A stretch of 64,000 nucleotides of DNA from Bog-159 sp035308525. Its GTDB lineage: Bacteria; Acidobacteriota; Terriglobia; Bryobacterales; Bryobacteraceae. The stretch lies in the NCBI GenBank assembly GCA_035308525.1, contig DATGGM010000022.1, positions 3,401 to 67,400 on the forward strand, given 5' to 3'. Made by a program: the position numbers and the translations under genes. Under the pieces are notes generated by a model that was not told the DNA's origin, did not search any database, and worked only from the letters and a program-made list of their open reading frames with translations. Positions 24,297 to 33,149 of the stretch are shown piece after piece. Position 1 is the stretch's first letter. Every line of letters starts with the position of its first letter.

Positions 24297-26228
24297 CTAT
24301 TGCTTGCCCACGTTTGGATCGATCTTCCTGGCCAGCGCGATCTCCGCTTCCGCCTCGGCTGTCTCTTTCTCCTGCTCCAGGGCCACTCCCAGGCTGTAGT
24401 GCAGGGAAGCGAACAAAGGGTTCACGTCGATACCCTGGCGATAGATCTTGATGGCTTCTTCGTACTGGCCCTTGGCATAGAGCGCGGCGCCCCAGTTCAA
24501 AAACGCCAGCACATAATCGGGATCGATCTCTATGGTGCTGCGATATTCGGCAATTTCGTCCGCTTTGCCCAGCGCGCCATAGGCCAGCCCGAGATTAAAG
24601 TGGGCTCCCGCGTCGCGCGGATATAAGCGCGTGGCGATGCCCAGAATTCCGGCGCTGACGGCGGGGTTGCTGCTTTGCCCGTACATGGCGCCGAGCCAGG
24701 TCAGCGCCCGCAGAAGCCGCGGATAAATCTTCAACGCTTCGAGCATCTGGCTCATGGCTTCCTGCTGCTTGCCTTGCTTGCGCAACTCCATCCCCTTGTT
24801 GAATACAGCTTCGGCCTGCATGCGGAAATTACGCGGCATACGCTGCAGGATCACGTACTTTCCGTGGGCTTCGATGACTTCGGAGATCTCCGCCGGCTGC
24901 AGCTTCAGCGCCGCCGCGGACCACGCCGGATCGAGCTTGCCGGCTTCCAGATCTCCCAGATAGCCGCCATTTTCTCCCGTGGGCCGGTCCGTCGAATTGG
25001 CGCGCGCCAGCTCGAAGAAAGAATCGCCCGCCAAAAGTTGCTGCCGCATGGCGGACGCTTTTTCCCGATCGTCCGAAACGATCATGCGAAGGAATAGATG
25101 TCTGGGACTGACGGTGGTTCGCCACGCGGGATTGCGCGCGGCCGCTTCGGCCTTTTGATCCGGCTGAACCCGGATCCAGTGCTCCGCGATGACGAACGCG
25201 CCGCGTGTCTCGTTCGCCATGTGGCACCCGACGCAGCCTGTCCCGCGATTCACCGGACACAAACCCGCATGATTCTTGACGGCTATGCCATGGCATCGCA
25301 AACAAGTCTTTTCGGCTCGTGCTTCGAGCACCGCGCGGGGCGCGTCCTGATGCGGGTCGTGGCAGTTGGTGCACGTGATCTCACCCCCGCTTTGACGCCA
25401 GCACTCGCTATTCATCAAGGCCGTCACCTGGTCGGAAATCAGTGTGTCGTCCGGCATGGGGTCTTCGATGACACTGGAACCCGCGTGGCACTGCGTGCAG
25501 GGGCGCATCCGCTCGGTGAGCGGCAGGCTCTTCGGATTCAGGATGCGCAGGTCTCGCGCGTGCGCGTTGACCGCGGCTACGTGCGCCTGACCCGGACCAT
25601 GGCAGTTTTCGCAGGCGACGCCGGTCTCGATGCGCGCTCCGTAAGTCCGTGGCTGGCCGTGGCAGCCCAGACATCGTTTTTCCAGGTACGGAGTCAACAC
25701 CCGGCCCAGGGCCGTTTCATAAGTGGTGGGCTTCTCTTCCGGAAAACCGAGCGAGAAGGCCAACTGGTCCCGCTCCGCATAATGGAAGTACCGGGCCTCC
25801 AGGAGACGTGAGCGCGGCAATGGCAGACCGTCGAGGGTGGGAACGCGGAACAGAAAACTGATGCCGTGGCGAGCGCCGCCGACCATGGTTTCGACCGGAA
25901 AATCCAGCGCCGGCTGGCCGGCCATCTGCACTCGGTATTGCAGGTCGCTGCCGGTTCTCTTCAGGGCGTACTGGATCTCTGGGGCGGGGCCTTCGGCATG
26001 TGTCTGGGAATACTTAGCGGGGAGCTGCTTATTGACGGCGACGCCCTGCCAGGTGCGCGCCATATTGGTGCGGAGGTGCGTGGCGGTGATGCTCTGGTGA
26101 CAACGGGCGCAGGCGTCGCGCCCCAGGTAGCCGCTTCCGGCGGCGCCTAGCGAGGAAACCGTCGTCAGCAGACAGATCAGACGAAAAAATCGGGCAGACC
26201 ACCGGCCCTCGTAGCCTGCAAAACTCAT
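24297..26228 (-). CDS. Heptahaem cytochrome c - parvulin-type PPIase - TPR fusion
   Basis: 643 residues with an N-terminal leader (FFRLICLLTTVSSLGAAGSG). Seven CxxCH sites: CARCH, CLGCH, CENCH, CTQCH, CTNCH, CLRCH, CVGCH, all before about residue 345. Next comes a parvulin/rotamase-like stretch (RHLFLRMIVSDDREKASAMRQ, FFELARANSTDRPTGENGG, ISEVIEAHGKYVILQ), then TPRs to the end. An extracytoplasmic electron carrier with its own folding module is unusual. It is first in the redox operon. TAGAAT ends 6 nt before the ATG and an AGGGGA fills that gap. Confidence 0.85.
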   Translation of the reverse strand: MSFAGYEGRWSARFFRLICLLTTVSSLGAAGSGYLGRDACARCHQSITATHLRTNMARTWQGVAVNKQLPAKYSQTHAEGPAPEIQYALKRTGSDLQYRVQMAGQPALDFPVETMVGGARHGISFLFRVPTLDGLPLPRSRLLEARYFHYAERDQLAFSLGFPEEKPTTYETALGRVLTPYLEKRCLGCHGQPRTYGARIETGVACENCHGPGQAHVAAVNAHARDLRILNPKSLPLTERMRPCTQCHAGSSVIEDPMPDDTLISDQVTALMNSECWRQSGGEITCTNCHDPHQDAPRAVLEARAEKTCLRCHGIAVKNHAGLCPVNRGTGCVGCHMANETRGAFVIAEHWIRVQPDQKAEAAARNPAWRTTVSPRHLFLRMIVSDDREKASAMRQQLLAGDSFFELARANSTDRPTGENGGYLGDLEAGKLDPAWSAAALKLQPAEISEVIEAHGKYVILQRMPRNFRMQAEAVFNKGMELRKQGKQQEAMSQMLEALKIYPRLLRALTWLGAMYGQSSNPAVSAGILGIATRLYPRDAGAHFNLGLAYGALGKADEIAEYRSTIEIDPDYVLAFLNWGAALYAKGQYEEAIKIYRQGIDVNPLFASLHYSLGVALEQEKETAEAEAEIALARKIDPNVGKQ

Positions 26229-26239
26229 TCCCCTATTCT
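26229..26239 (-). promoter_or_regulatory. -10-like element TAGAAT 6 nt before the heptahaem gene start
   Basis: On the minus strand TAGAAT (26239-26234 by position) is followed by six bases and then the ATG at 26228. It fits the leaderless pattern found at other starts in the window. The six bases AGGGGA could also act as a Shine-Dalgarno, so a normal leader from an upstream promoter is not excluded. Confidence 0.4.
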
Positions 26240-26284
26240 AACGAGCTTTAGGAAAGGGACCGGGGTTCCCGGTCCCGACCCACG

Positions 26285-29200
26285 CTAGAAGTTGAGCTTT
26301 CCGGAGAACTGCAGCGTCCGCATCCCTGTGCCGTTAGCGCCACCGAAGGCGATGCCGGTGATCTGGCCGACATGGGGATCCTGGATGTTGTTGTTTACCC
26401 CACCAAGGTTGGTGTGGTTGAAGAAGTTCCTCGAATCCATCCGAAGCGCGAACGCCACCTTCTCCGTGATGTGGAACTGTTTACTGATCTGGAAGTCCGT
26501 ATTGATGAAATGCGGACCGATCAGCGAATCGATCGGGTAGTTGCCGAAGGTGTAACTTGCCGGGTATAGATAGGGACCTGACGAACAATCCGCGTTGGGG
26601 CAGCCCGTGAACCATTGGTTGCGGTTCTGCGACGAAGGATACACGCTTCCGCTTCCCACGTCCGGACGATTATTGGGGCCCGCATTCGGTTTCACATTCG
26701 GGCCATAGTTGTTCCCCAGGGATGCCGAGAACGGGATGCCACTGTAGAATGTCGTGACACCACCGAGGGTCCAGCCGCCCAAAGCGAGATCCACCGGCTT
26801 GCTGATGCTGGAACCGTACTTCCTGCCGTGCCCGAAGGGAATATCGTAGTTCTGCGCAATCGTGATCTGATTGTGCGGCAACAGGCTGCTATCCCCATAG
26901 CCGCCGGCGCCATTCTGCGGGCCATAGATGAAGTAGTAATTGGTATCGTAGCCACCGTCCCAGGTCTTCAGCCTCTGGTAGGTATAGTTCCCCTGAACAG
27001 TCCAACCTCCCATGGCTTTCACGGTCACCGTGGACTGGAAGGAATTGTATTGAGCGTTGGTGCAGTTGCAATAATATTGCAACCCCTGCGTCCATCCGTA
27101 CAGACCAAAGTACGGCTGTGCCGCGTACGGCTGACCGTTGTTTGCAAAGTATTCAGCTTCGTTCGGGTTAATGGTGTTGCTGGTGCCCATCCAACCGTGG
27201 CGGGTGGAGTTACCCACATAACCGCCGCTAACGGCGATCTTATCCGTGACCTGCCGCTGGACCGTGCCGTTGTATTGGTAGACCGCCGCCATGGTGAATT
27301 GGGTCGGCCGAAAATGGGGGGAGATCCCGTTGGGGAGGGGGAAGGTTCCGTTCGAGCCCACCGTGACGGGAGCGAGTGTCGGCGGCCCCTGCGCCAGCGT
27401 AAACACATCCCCGAAGGTTTGGTTGGAAGGCAGGTTCACCTGTTGGTTGGCCAACACGGGCGGGTTCTGCGTCACGTTGTGCCCAAAGGTCGAACCAAAG
27501 GTTCCCAGATTGTACGACCAGCCATAGCCCGCGCGCACGACGGTCTTCTTGTCGATTTGGTAGGCCAAGCCCACTCTGGGCGCGAATTCGTGCCAGTTCA
27601 TGGTTTGAATACCATGCATGGAAACGCCGCCCACGCCGAAAACGTACATCAGGCCGTTACCCAAATCCAGAGTGGAACCATTCCCCGCGGCATTTACGCT
27701 TTCCGGGAATACCATCTCCCACCGGAGGCCGATGGTAGCGGTGAGCTTGGAATTGACACGCCATGTATCTTGTCCGTACCAGAAATAGCGGGGTTGATGC
27801 TCCTGGGCGTTTGTGCTGGTGCTGACATACCGGCCGAAGTTGTTTACATCGCCAAGCAGGAAACTGGCCATTCCTAAACCATCGATTGGACTGGCGCCAG
27901 GTGAGGCGACGAAGCCCGTGTTGTTGGCACTGAAGTACAACTCGCCGGCCCGGTGGGTGTCGCTGGGAACCCGCAAGTTCATGGCATAGCGAAGGTCCGC
28001 GCCGAATTTGAAAGTGTGGTTGCCATGAATCTTGGTCACGTTGTCCACAAACTGAATCTGCCGCTCGTTTTGGGTCAACGGGCAGTTGCATTGATTCACG
28101 CCCAGACCATATCCCAGCTTGGCGTCGTTGCTCGGATTATTGATGTCGAAGTAGGGCATGCCGGAGGTATAGGTCTTGTCCAAGTTCAAATTGGGGATGC
28201 CCGCCTGCGCGGCCGGCTGTGTTCCAAAGCCATTAGGAGTGTCGAACACGTAATACCGCATGTAGCCCAGCCGGAATTCATTAACAAGAGTCGGATTGAT
28301 GGTGCTGGTCCAGCCAGCCGCCAGGCTTTGGTTTCTGGCGTAGGAGGAACCCGCGTAGTTACCGAAGTTGGGACCTCCAGCCTCCTCGCCAAAGGCGCCG
28401 GGCGCCGCCTCGGTAAATTGGGCGTAACTGTAGCGCCCGAAAATCGAGTTCTTCGGGTTCAGGTAGTAATCCCAGCGCGTATCCCACTGGTTGCCCGCAA
28501 TCGCGACTGCGCCGCTGGCGTCGTAGTTGTTGGCATAGGCGGTGCCGGACGAACTGGTATTCGGAGTCGGCCAATAGGCCATGATCGCCAAAGCCTGTGG
28601 GCTCAGCCGGTTCGCGGGTATGATGTTACCAGCGAAAGGCACGCGGCCTGTGCCGTCCGTCTGATTGCCGCTTGCTGGATCGTAGATCTGGAAATTCGAG
28701 CTGGCAGCCAGGTACTCACCCAAATTCGCGCCGGTACCTGCCTTGATGCTGTCGACCAGCAAAGTGGAGGGAACCGAGGTCAGGACGGAACCGCCCTGTG
28801 ACTGGCGGTTCAGTTGGGTATCGGCGAAGAAGAACAGCTTGTCCTTGATTAGGCGACCGCCGATCGATCCGCCAAACTGGTTCTGCCGGTATGTCGAGGT
28901 GTAATTCCCGTCAGGCCCCAGCGCGACGTTCTGGCTGAAGGGGTTTCGTCCAAAGTCCTGGAACCCGGGACTGTTGATCTGCAGATATTCGAAGGCATCC
29001 CCATGGAAATCGTTGGTGCCGGACTTGGTCGAATAGGTTGCTAGTCCCGCGCCCGTGTACGAGAATTCCGCATCAAAGTCCTGGTTGGCCTGCTTGACTT
29101 CCGAAACCGAGTCGAAGGTCGGGTTGATCACGATGATACCCAGGATCGGATCCTGGTTGGTGGTTCCATCCAACTCATAGCCCATGGCATCGAAAACCTG

Positions 29201-29770
29201 GCCATTGACGACCATCTGTACGCTGCCCTGCGGATTCTCATCCGAGGCGTGCGCCCAGCCAAACGGCACCGTTCCAGGATTTAACAGCTCGAGGGCCTGG
29301 AGATTGCGTCCTACGCTGGGCAGCTCTTCGATCTGATGCGAGTCGAACGTTTGAGCGACGTCTGCCCGGTCAGCTTGCAGGAGCGGCGCGGCGGCCGTCA
29401 CCTCCACTTCTTGGGTGACGCTGCCCACCTGCATGGCGACGTCGTATCGGGCGACTTGGTCTACCAGCACGGTAATCGGATTGGAAACCGTCCTTTGGAA
29501 TCCAGTCGCCTCAATCGAGACCTGATACTGTCCGGGAATGAGTTGCCCCTTGGTGTAGTTACCGGATTCGTTGGTCGTCACGTCCGACTTGGTGCCCTTC
29601 TGGATGTCGGTGACGGTTACCTTGGCGTTGGCGACAGCGGCACCGGAGGGGTCAGTTATAGTTCCCACGATACTGCCAAAAACCTGTTGTGCGCTGAGCG
29701 GTTGATTCAAGCAGAACAGCGCGAAAGAAATGCAGACGGCGAACAGAGCCAACTTGCGCAAACTGAGCAT
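26285..29770 (-). CDS. Oar-like TonB-dependent outer-membrane receptor (second copy)
   Basis: 1161 residues: signal peptide (LALFAVCISFALFCLNQPLSAQ), a carboxypeptidase-regulatory domain (IVGTITDPSGAAVANAKVTV), a plug region (VGRNLQALELLNPG, YELDGTTNQDP) and a beta-barrel ending in LQFSGKLNF. A strong Shine-Dalgarno (GGGAGGGGAGTA) precedes the ATG at 29770. It is a different subfamily from the receptor at 9-13 kb, as lengths and barrel motifs differ. It lies 56 nt upstream of the cytochrome operon on the same strand, so the receptor and the redox proteins could be co-transcribed. The ligand is unknown. Confidence 0.93.
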   Translation of the reverse strand: MLSLRKLALFAVCISFALFCLNQPLSAQQVFGSIVGTITDPSGAAVANAKVTVTDIQKGTKSDVTTNESGNYTKGQLIPGQYQVSIEATGFQRTVSNPITVLVDQVARYDVAMQVGSVTQEVEVTAAAPLLQADRADVAQTFDSHQIEELPSVGRNLQALELLNPGTVPFGWAHASDENPQGSVQMVVNGQVFDAMGYELDGTTNQDPILGIIVINPTFDSVSEVKQANQDFDAEFSYTGAGLATYSTKSGTNDFHGDAFEYLQINSPGFQDFGRNPFSQNVALGPDGNYTSTYRQNQFGGSIGGRLIKDKLFFFADTQLNRQSQGGSVLTSVPSTLLVDSIKAGTGANLGEYLAASSNFQIYDPASGNQTDGTGRVPFAGNIIPANRLSPQALAIMAYWPTPNTSSSGTAYANNYDASGAVAIAGNQWDTRWDYYLNPKNSIFGRYSYAQFTEAAPGAFGEEAGGPNFGNYAGSSYARNQSLAAGWTSTINPTLVNEFRLGYMRYYVFDTPNGFGTQPAAQAGIPNLNLDKTYTSGMPYFDINNPSNDAKLGYGLGVNQCNCPLTQNERQIQFVDNVTKIHGNHTFKFGADLRYAMNLRVPSDTHRAGELYFSANNTGFVASPGASPIDGLGMASFLLGDVNNFGRYVSTSTNAQEHQPRYFWYGQDTWRVNSKLTATIGLRWEMVFPESVNAAGNGSTLDLGNGLMYVFGVGGVSMHGIQTMNWHEFAPRVGLAYQIDKKTVVRAGYGWSYNLGTFGSTFGHNVTQNPPVLANQQVNLPSNQTFGDVFTLAQGPPTLAPVTVGSNGTFPLPNGISPHFRPTQFTMAAVYQYNGTVQRQVTDKIAVSGGYVGNSTRHGWMGTSNTINPNEAEYFANNGQPYAAQPYFGLYGWTQGLQYYCNCTNAQYNSFQSTVTVKAMGGWTVQGNYTYQRLKTWDGGYDTNYYFIYGPQNGAGGYGDSSLLPHNQITIAQNYDIPFGHGRKYGSSISKPVDLALGGWTLGGVTTFYSGIPFSASLGNNYGPNVKPNAGPNNRPDVGSGSVYPSSQNRNQWFTGCPNADCSSGPYLYPASYTFGNYPIDSLIGPHFINTDFQISKQFHITEKVAFALRMDSRNFFNHTNLGGVNNNIQDPHVGQITGIAFGGANGTGMRTLQFSGKLNF

Positions 29771-30088
29771 TACTCCCCTCCCTTTATGTACAGAAAAAAC
29801 CTAACCCTTGAAACAGTTGATACACATGCCGCGCCCAGTGCACGGCCATCATTTCGTATTGGAAGCATAATAGATCTTTGCTAGGCGCAGAGCAAGTGCC
29901 TGGAGCGTTTGTTACGGTTAAAGTGTGCAAGGTCCTTATTTTCAACAGATTGACTGATTGTTACGCGGCTCTGTTGTTTTGTTACACCGTTACAACTTGC
30001 GCATGTACGTGGTTGAACTGCAATGGGCGAGCGTGCGCTCTGCTCAACAGTCGGGTACAATTGATCGAGTCGGCAAGGAAGGGGGCGT
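29771..30088. other. Divergent intergenic region between receptor and CRTAC1-like gene
   Basis: 318 nt serving two divergent genes. On the receptor side there is a strong Shine-Dalgarno. On the plus side a TACAAT (30056-30061) lies 28 nt before the TTG start, with a purine-rich GGAAGGGGG just before it. Between them is an AT-richer segment with repeated GTTAC words. No gene is seen. Confidence 0.5.
29909..29993. repeat. Cluster of TTGTTAC/GTTAC direct repeats in a divergent promoter region
   Basis: TTGTTAC occurs at 29909-29915, 29958-29964 and 29979-29985, and a further GTTAC at 29989-29993. The GTTAC cores are 49, 21 and 8 nt apart, two of these close to multiples of a helical turn. They may be binding sites for a regulator of the receptor or the CRTAC1-like gene. 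The repeat is short, so chance is possible. Confidence 0.35.
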
Positions 30089-31798
30089 TTGGGTATAAAC
30101 CGTCGGCGTTTCGTACAGTCGCTCTGCGCGGCCGTTCCGGTGTTCTCATTTGACCAGCTCGTTCAGGGGCTACCCTTGGGTGTGCGCTTCGTGAATGTGG
30201 CGCGCGAGGCGGGGCTCGAATCCAAGACGGTTTTCGGAGGCGAACAAAAGAACAAGTTTCTGATGGAGACCACCGGCTGCGGGTGCGCGTTCTTCGATTA
30301 CGACAACGACGGCTGGCTGGATATCTTTCTGGTGAACGGTACGCGCTTTGAAGCGGAATGGAAAAACAGCGATGCACCGGTCAGCCGTCTTTACAAAAAC
30401 AACCGCGACGGCACCTTCACGGACGTGACACTGGCCGCTGGTGTGGCGCGCACCGGGTGGGGACAGGGCTGCTGCGTGGGGGACTATAACAACGACGGCC
30501 ACGACGATCTGTTCGTCAGTTATTGGGGCGATTGCGTCCTATGGCAGAACCTGGGCAACGGCAAGTTCACGGACGTTGCCCGAAAAGCGGGCGTGACCAC
30601 CAATCCGGGAAACGGGCGGCAGCGCTGGAACACCGGCTGCGCATTCCTGGACTACGACAAAGACGGCAACCTGGACCTGTTCGTGGCCAACTACATCGAT
30701 TTCGATCCGAAGACCACGCCATTGCCGGAGTCCGGACCTTGCCTGTTCAAGGGGCTGGTAGTGGCGTGCGGCCCGCCTGGCCTGCAAGGCGGCAAGAATA
30801 TCCTGTTCCACAACAACGGCGCCGGAGCATTCACGGATGTCAGCGAGAAGTCCGGCATACTAAAGACGCAGGGGACCTACGGACTGGGCGTGGCGGTTGC
30901 GGATTTCGATAACGACGGCTGGCCGGATATCTACGTGGCCAACGATTCCACTTCTTCGGCGCTCTACCGGAACAATCATGACGGCACCTTTTCCGAAATG
31001 GCCATCGAGGCGGGGGTAGCCTATAGTCCCGACGGCAAGCCGCAGGCCGGGATGGGCGTGTCGGTGGCGGATTACGACGGCGACGGCAATCTGGATATCG
31101 TTAAAACCAATTTCGCGGGCGACACATCCAGCCTCTACCACAACCTGGGAAAGAACTTTTTCGAAGATATGACGTTCCAGGCAGGACTGGGCCGCAACAC
31201 GCGGTTCATGGGCTGGGGCGTGGGCTTCTTCGACTTCGATAACGACGGCTGGCCCGACATTCTGGCGGTAAACGGCCACGTATATCCGGAAGTGGGGCAG
31301 CCCAACGACGAGCAAGGCTATCGCGAGCGCAAGGTGCTGTATCATAACCTGGGAAACGGAAAATTCGCGGACGTATCGCAGGACGCCGGGCCCGGAATCC
31401 TGGAACCGGCATCCGCGCGTGGCTGCGCGTTCGGCGACTTCGACAATGACGGCGACCTGGACGTGGTGATCAACACCGTCAACGACCGGCCGCAATTGCT
31501 GCGCTGCGACAGCCAGCTAAAGAACAACTGGCTGAAGGTGAAGACCATCGGCATCAAATCGAATCGCACCGGAATCGGCGCGCGCATCTATTGCACACCG
31601 GAGGGCGGGCGGCGGCTGATGGACGAAGTCCGCAGCGGCAGCAGCTACTTTTCGCAAAATGACCTGCGGGTGCATTTCGGTCTGGCCGGCGCGAAAAAGG
31701 CCGACCTGGAGATCCGTTGGCCCAGCGGCCAAGTCGACCGGATTACCGGCGTGAAAGCCAACCAGGTAGTGACGGTAACGGAGGGAAAGGCCGGTTGA
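30089..31798 (+). CDS. CRTAC1-like protein with FG-GAP/VCBS repeats and ASPIC/UnbV domain (second copy)
   Basis: 569 residues. The TTG start at 30089 has GGAAGGGGG just upstream; a twin-arginine-type leader follows (INRRRFVQSLCAAVPVFSF). Propeller repeats bear DxDxDG loops (DYDNDGWLDIFLVNG, DYDKDGNLDLFVANY, DFDNDGWPDIYVAND and more), and the end is an ASPIC/UnbV domain (SNRTGIGARI, GSSYFSQNDLRVHFGL, EIRWPSGQVDRI). It is closely similar in layout to the copy at 16-18 kb. It converges on a TPR gene 34 nt away. Confidence 0.9.
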   Translation: MGINRRRFVQSLCAAVPVFSFDQLVQGLPLGVRFVNVAREAGLESKTVFGGEQKNKFLMETTGCGCAFFDYDNDGWLDIFLVNGTRFEAEWKNSDAPVSRLYKNNRDGTFTDVTLAAGVARTGWGQGCCVGDYNNDGHDDLFVSYWGDCVLWQNLGNGKFTDVARKAGVTTNPGNGRQRWNTGCAFLDYDKDGNLDLFVANYIDFDPKTTPLPESGPCLFKGLVVACGPPGLQGGKNILFHNNGAGAFTDVSEKSGILKTQGTYGLGVAVADFDNDGWPDIYVANDSTSSALYRNNHDGTFSEMAIEAGVAYSPDGKPQAGMGVSVADYDGDGNLDIVKTNFAGDTSSLYHNLGKNFFEDMTFQAGLGRNTRFMGWGVGFFDFDNDGWPDILAVNGHVYPEVGQPNDEQGYRERKVLYHNLGNGKFADVSQDAGPGILEPASARGCAFGDFDNDGDLDVVINTVNDRPQLLRCDSQLKNNWLKVKTIGIKSNRTGIGARIYCTPEGGRRLMDEVRSGSSYFSQNDLRVHFGLAGAKKADLEIRWPSGQVDRITGVKANQVVTVTEGKAG

Positions 31799-31832
31799 TC
31801 CGGCGTTTGCTGTTCATCGCTACGCCTGCCGC

Positions 31833-33059
31833 CTATTTTGCAGTGTCCTTCTTCTGTAGCATTCTGCCCAGCTCCGCCTCTTTAGTTTGCTTCACGTGCT
31901 CACCCCTGGCAAACGCCGCCTTGCTGCCCTCCAGATCGCCCTTCAGCCGCAACAACTGGCCCAGCGTGTTGTAGGGTCCCGGATCGTCCGGATTCAACTG
32001 GATCGCCGCGCGCAGGGCCGCCTCCGCGCCCTCGCGATCCCCCTTCTGCTTCAAAGCCGTTCCCAACATGAAGTAAGCCTCGCCGTAATTCGGACGCTCC
32101 GCGATGGCCGCCTGCATCTGCTTGGCCGCTTCGTCGAACGCCCCCGTCTGCCAGTAGGCGATGCCCAAGGTGTAGTGCGCCTCCGCTAAGCTGGGGTCCA
32201 GTTCCAGTGCCCTTTGCAACTCCGCCTTGGCCGCTTCGATCTCGTCCTTGTTCTTCAGCGCGATCCCCAGATCGTAATGCGCGCTGGCCAGATCCGGATC
32301 CCGCCGGATGGCCTCCCGCAACTGCTCCACCGCTTTATTCAGATCGCCCTTCTGGATGCACGCAAACCCCAGGTTGACGCGCGCCATATTGAACGATGGG
32401 TCCGCTTCGAGGATCTTCTCGAACTGCGCAATACCTTCGTCCGCGCGGCGCGTGTTCACTAGCGTGGTCCCCAAGTTGTTGCGCGCGTCGCTGTCCGCCG
32501 GGTTCAGATCCACTGCGTGCCGGTACGCATCCACCGCCGCCGCCAGGTCTCCCGTCTGCTGTAGAGCCATGCCCAGCGAGTTCCAGGCATCCGCGCGCTT
32601 GCCGTCCAGCGCCACGGCTGCCTGCAGATGCGGCAGCGCATTCTTGTATTGGCCATCCGACTTGAGCGCCTCCCCGTAGCGGAACTGGTAGTCGAAGTTG
32701 CCCGCATCCAGCGCCGCGGCGCTCTGCAGATGAGGGATGGCGCGCGCATGCTCCTCCGCCAGCCAGCAAGCTACCCCCAGATGATACTGCGCCGGCGCGT
32801 AACCGGGGTCCAGGTCGAGCGCCCGCTGAAAGCTCTGGATGGCTTCGTCCCGCCGGTTCAGGACCGCCAGCAGAAACCCGACCTCATCTTCCAGGTTCGC
32901 CGATTTCGGATCGAGCGCCGCCGCTTGCTGGTAGACTGCCAGCGCACCCGCGGCATCCCCCTGCGCCTTCAGCGCAGCGCCGCGCGCCTCCAGGTCCCGC
33001 ACGGTGTCGGCGGCGTACGTCACTGAGCAAATGCAAAGGAGTAAGACCGGCAACCGCAC
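31833..33059 (-). CDS. Exported TPR-repeat protein
   Basis: 408 residues from a GTG at 33059. A signal peptide (MRLPVLLLCICSVTYAADT) is followed by about ten TPRs over nearly the full length, for example YHLGVACWLAEEHARAI and LGIALKNKDEIEAAKAE. It is similar in size and layout to the TPR protein at 14.8-16.0 kb, and like it lies beside a CRTAC1-like gene. A perfect TATAAT lies 8 nt upstream of the start codon, with no Shine-Dalgarno, suggesting a leaderless message. Confidence 0.87.
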   Translation of the reverse strand: MRLPVLLLCICSVTYAADTVRDLEARGAALKAQGDAAGALAVYQQAAALDPKSANLEDEVGFLLAVLNRRDEAIQSFQRALDLDPGYAPAQYHLGVACWLAEEHARAIPHLQSAAALDAGNFDYQFRYGEALKSDGQYKNALPHLQAAVALDGKRADAWNSLGMALQQTGDLAAAVDAYRHAVDLNPADSDARNNLGTTLVNTRRADEGIAQFEKILEADPSFNMARVNLGFACIQKGDLNKAVEQLREAIRRDPDLASAHYDLGIALKNKDEIEAAKAELQRALELDPSLAEAHYTLGIAYWQTGAFDEAAKQMQAAIAERPNYGEAYFMLGTALKQKGDREGAEAALRAAIQLNPDDPGPYNTLGQLLRLKGDLEGSKAAFARGEHVKQTKEAELGRMLQKKDTAK

Positions 33060-33067
33060 TTGGGTCC

Positions 33068-33073
33068 ATTATA
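33068..33073 (-). promoter_or_regulatory. Perfect -10 box TATAAT of the TPR gene
   Basis: TATAAT on the minus strand is separated by eight bases (GGACCCAA) from the GTG start at 33059. No good -35 is seen. The predicted transcription start is at or 1-2 nt before the start codon. The divergent glycosidase gene 90 nt away shows the same arrangement. Confidence 0.5.
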
Positions 33074-33116
33074 TCGGTCGCGTGCCGGCGCGGGGGTTGG
33101 CGATTTCGGCGAGCCA

Positions 33117-33143
33117 TTGACCGGCTCCACCAGAGGGTATACT
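33117..33143 (+). promoter_or_regulatory. Promoter of the glycosidase-like gene, predicted leaderless
   Basis: TTGACC (33117-33122) and TATACT (33138-33143) are separated by 15 nt, shorter than the usual 16-18. The -10 ends 6 nt before the ATG at 33150, so the transcript would begin on the start codon. Confidence 0.5.
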
Positions 33144-33149
33144 CTACCC

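Noticed and set aside
22423..24399. Open frame of 658 codons on the plus strand
   Set aside because: Antisense to the mono-haem/copper-monooxygenase-like gene, with no recognisable motif, whereas the minus strand has a signal peptide, haem site and TPRs.
26615..27877. Open frame of 420 codons on the plus strand
   Set aside because: Antisense to the second Oar-like receptor; a compositional shadow without domain features.
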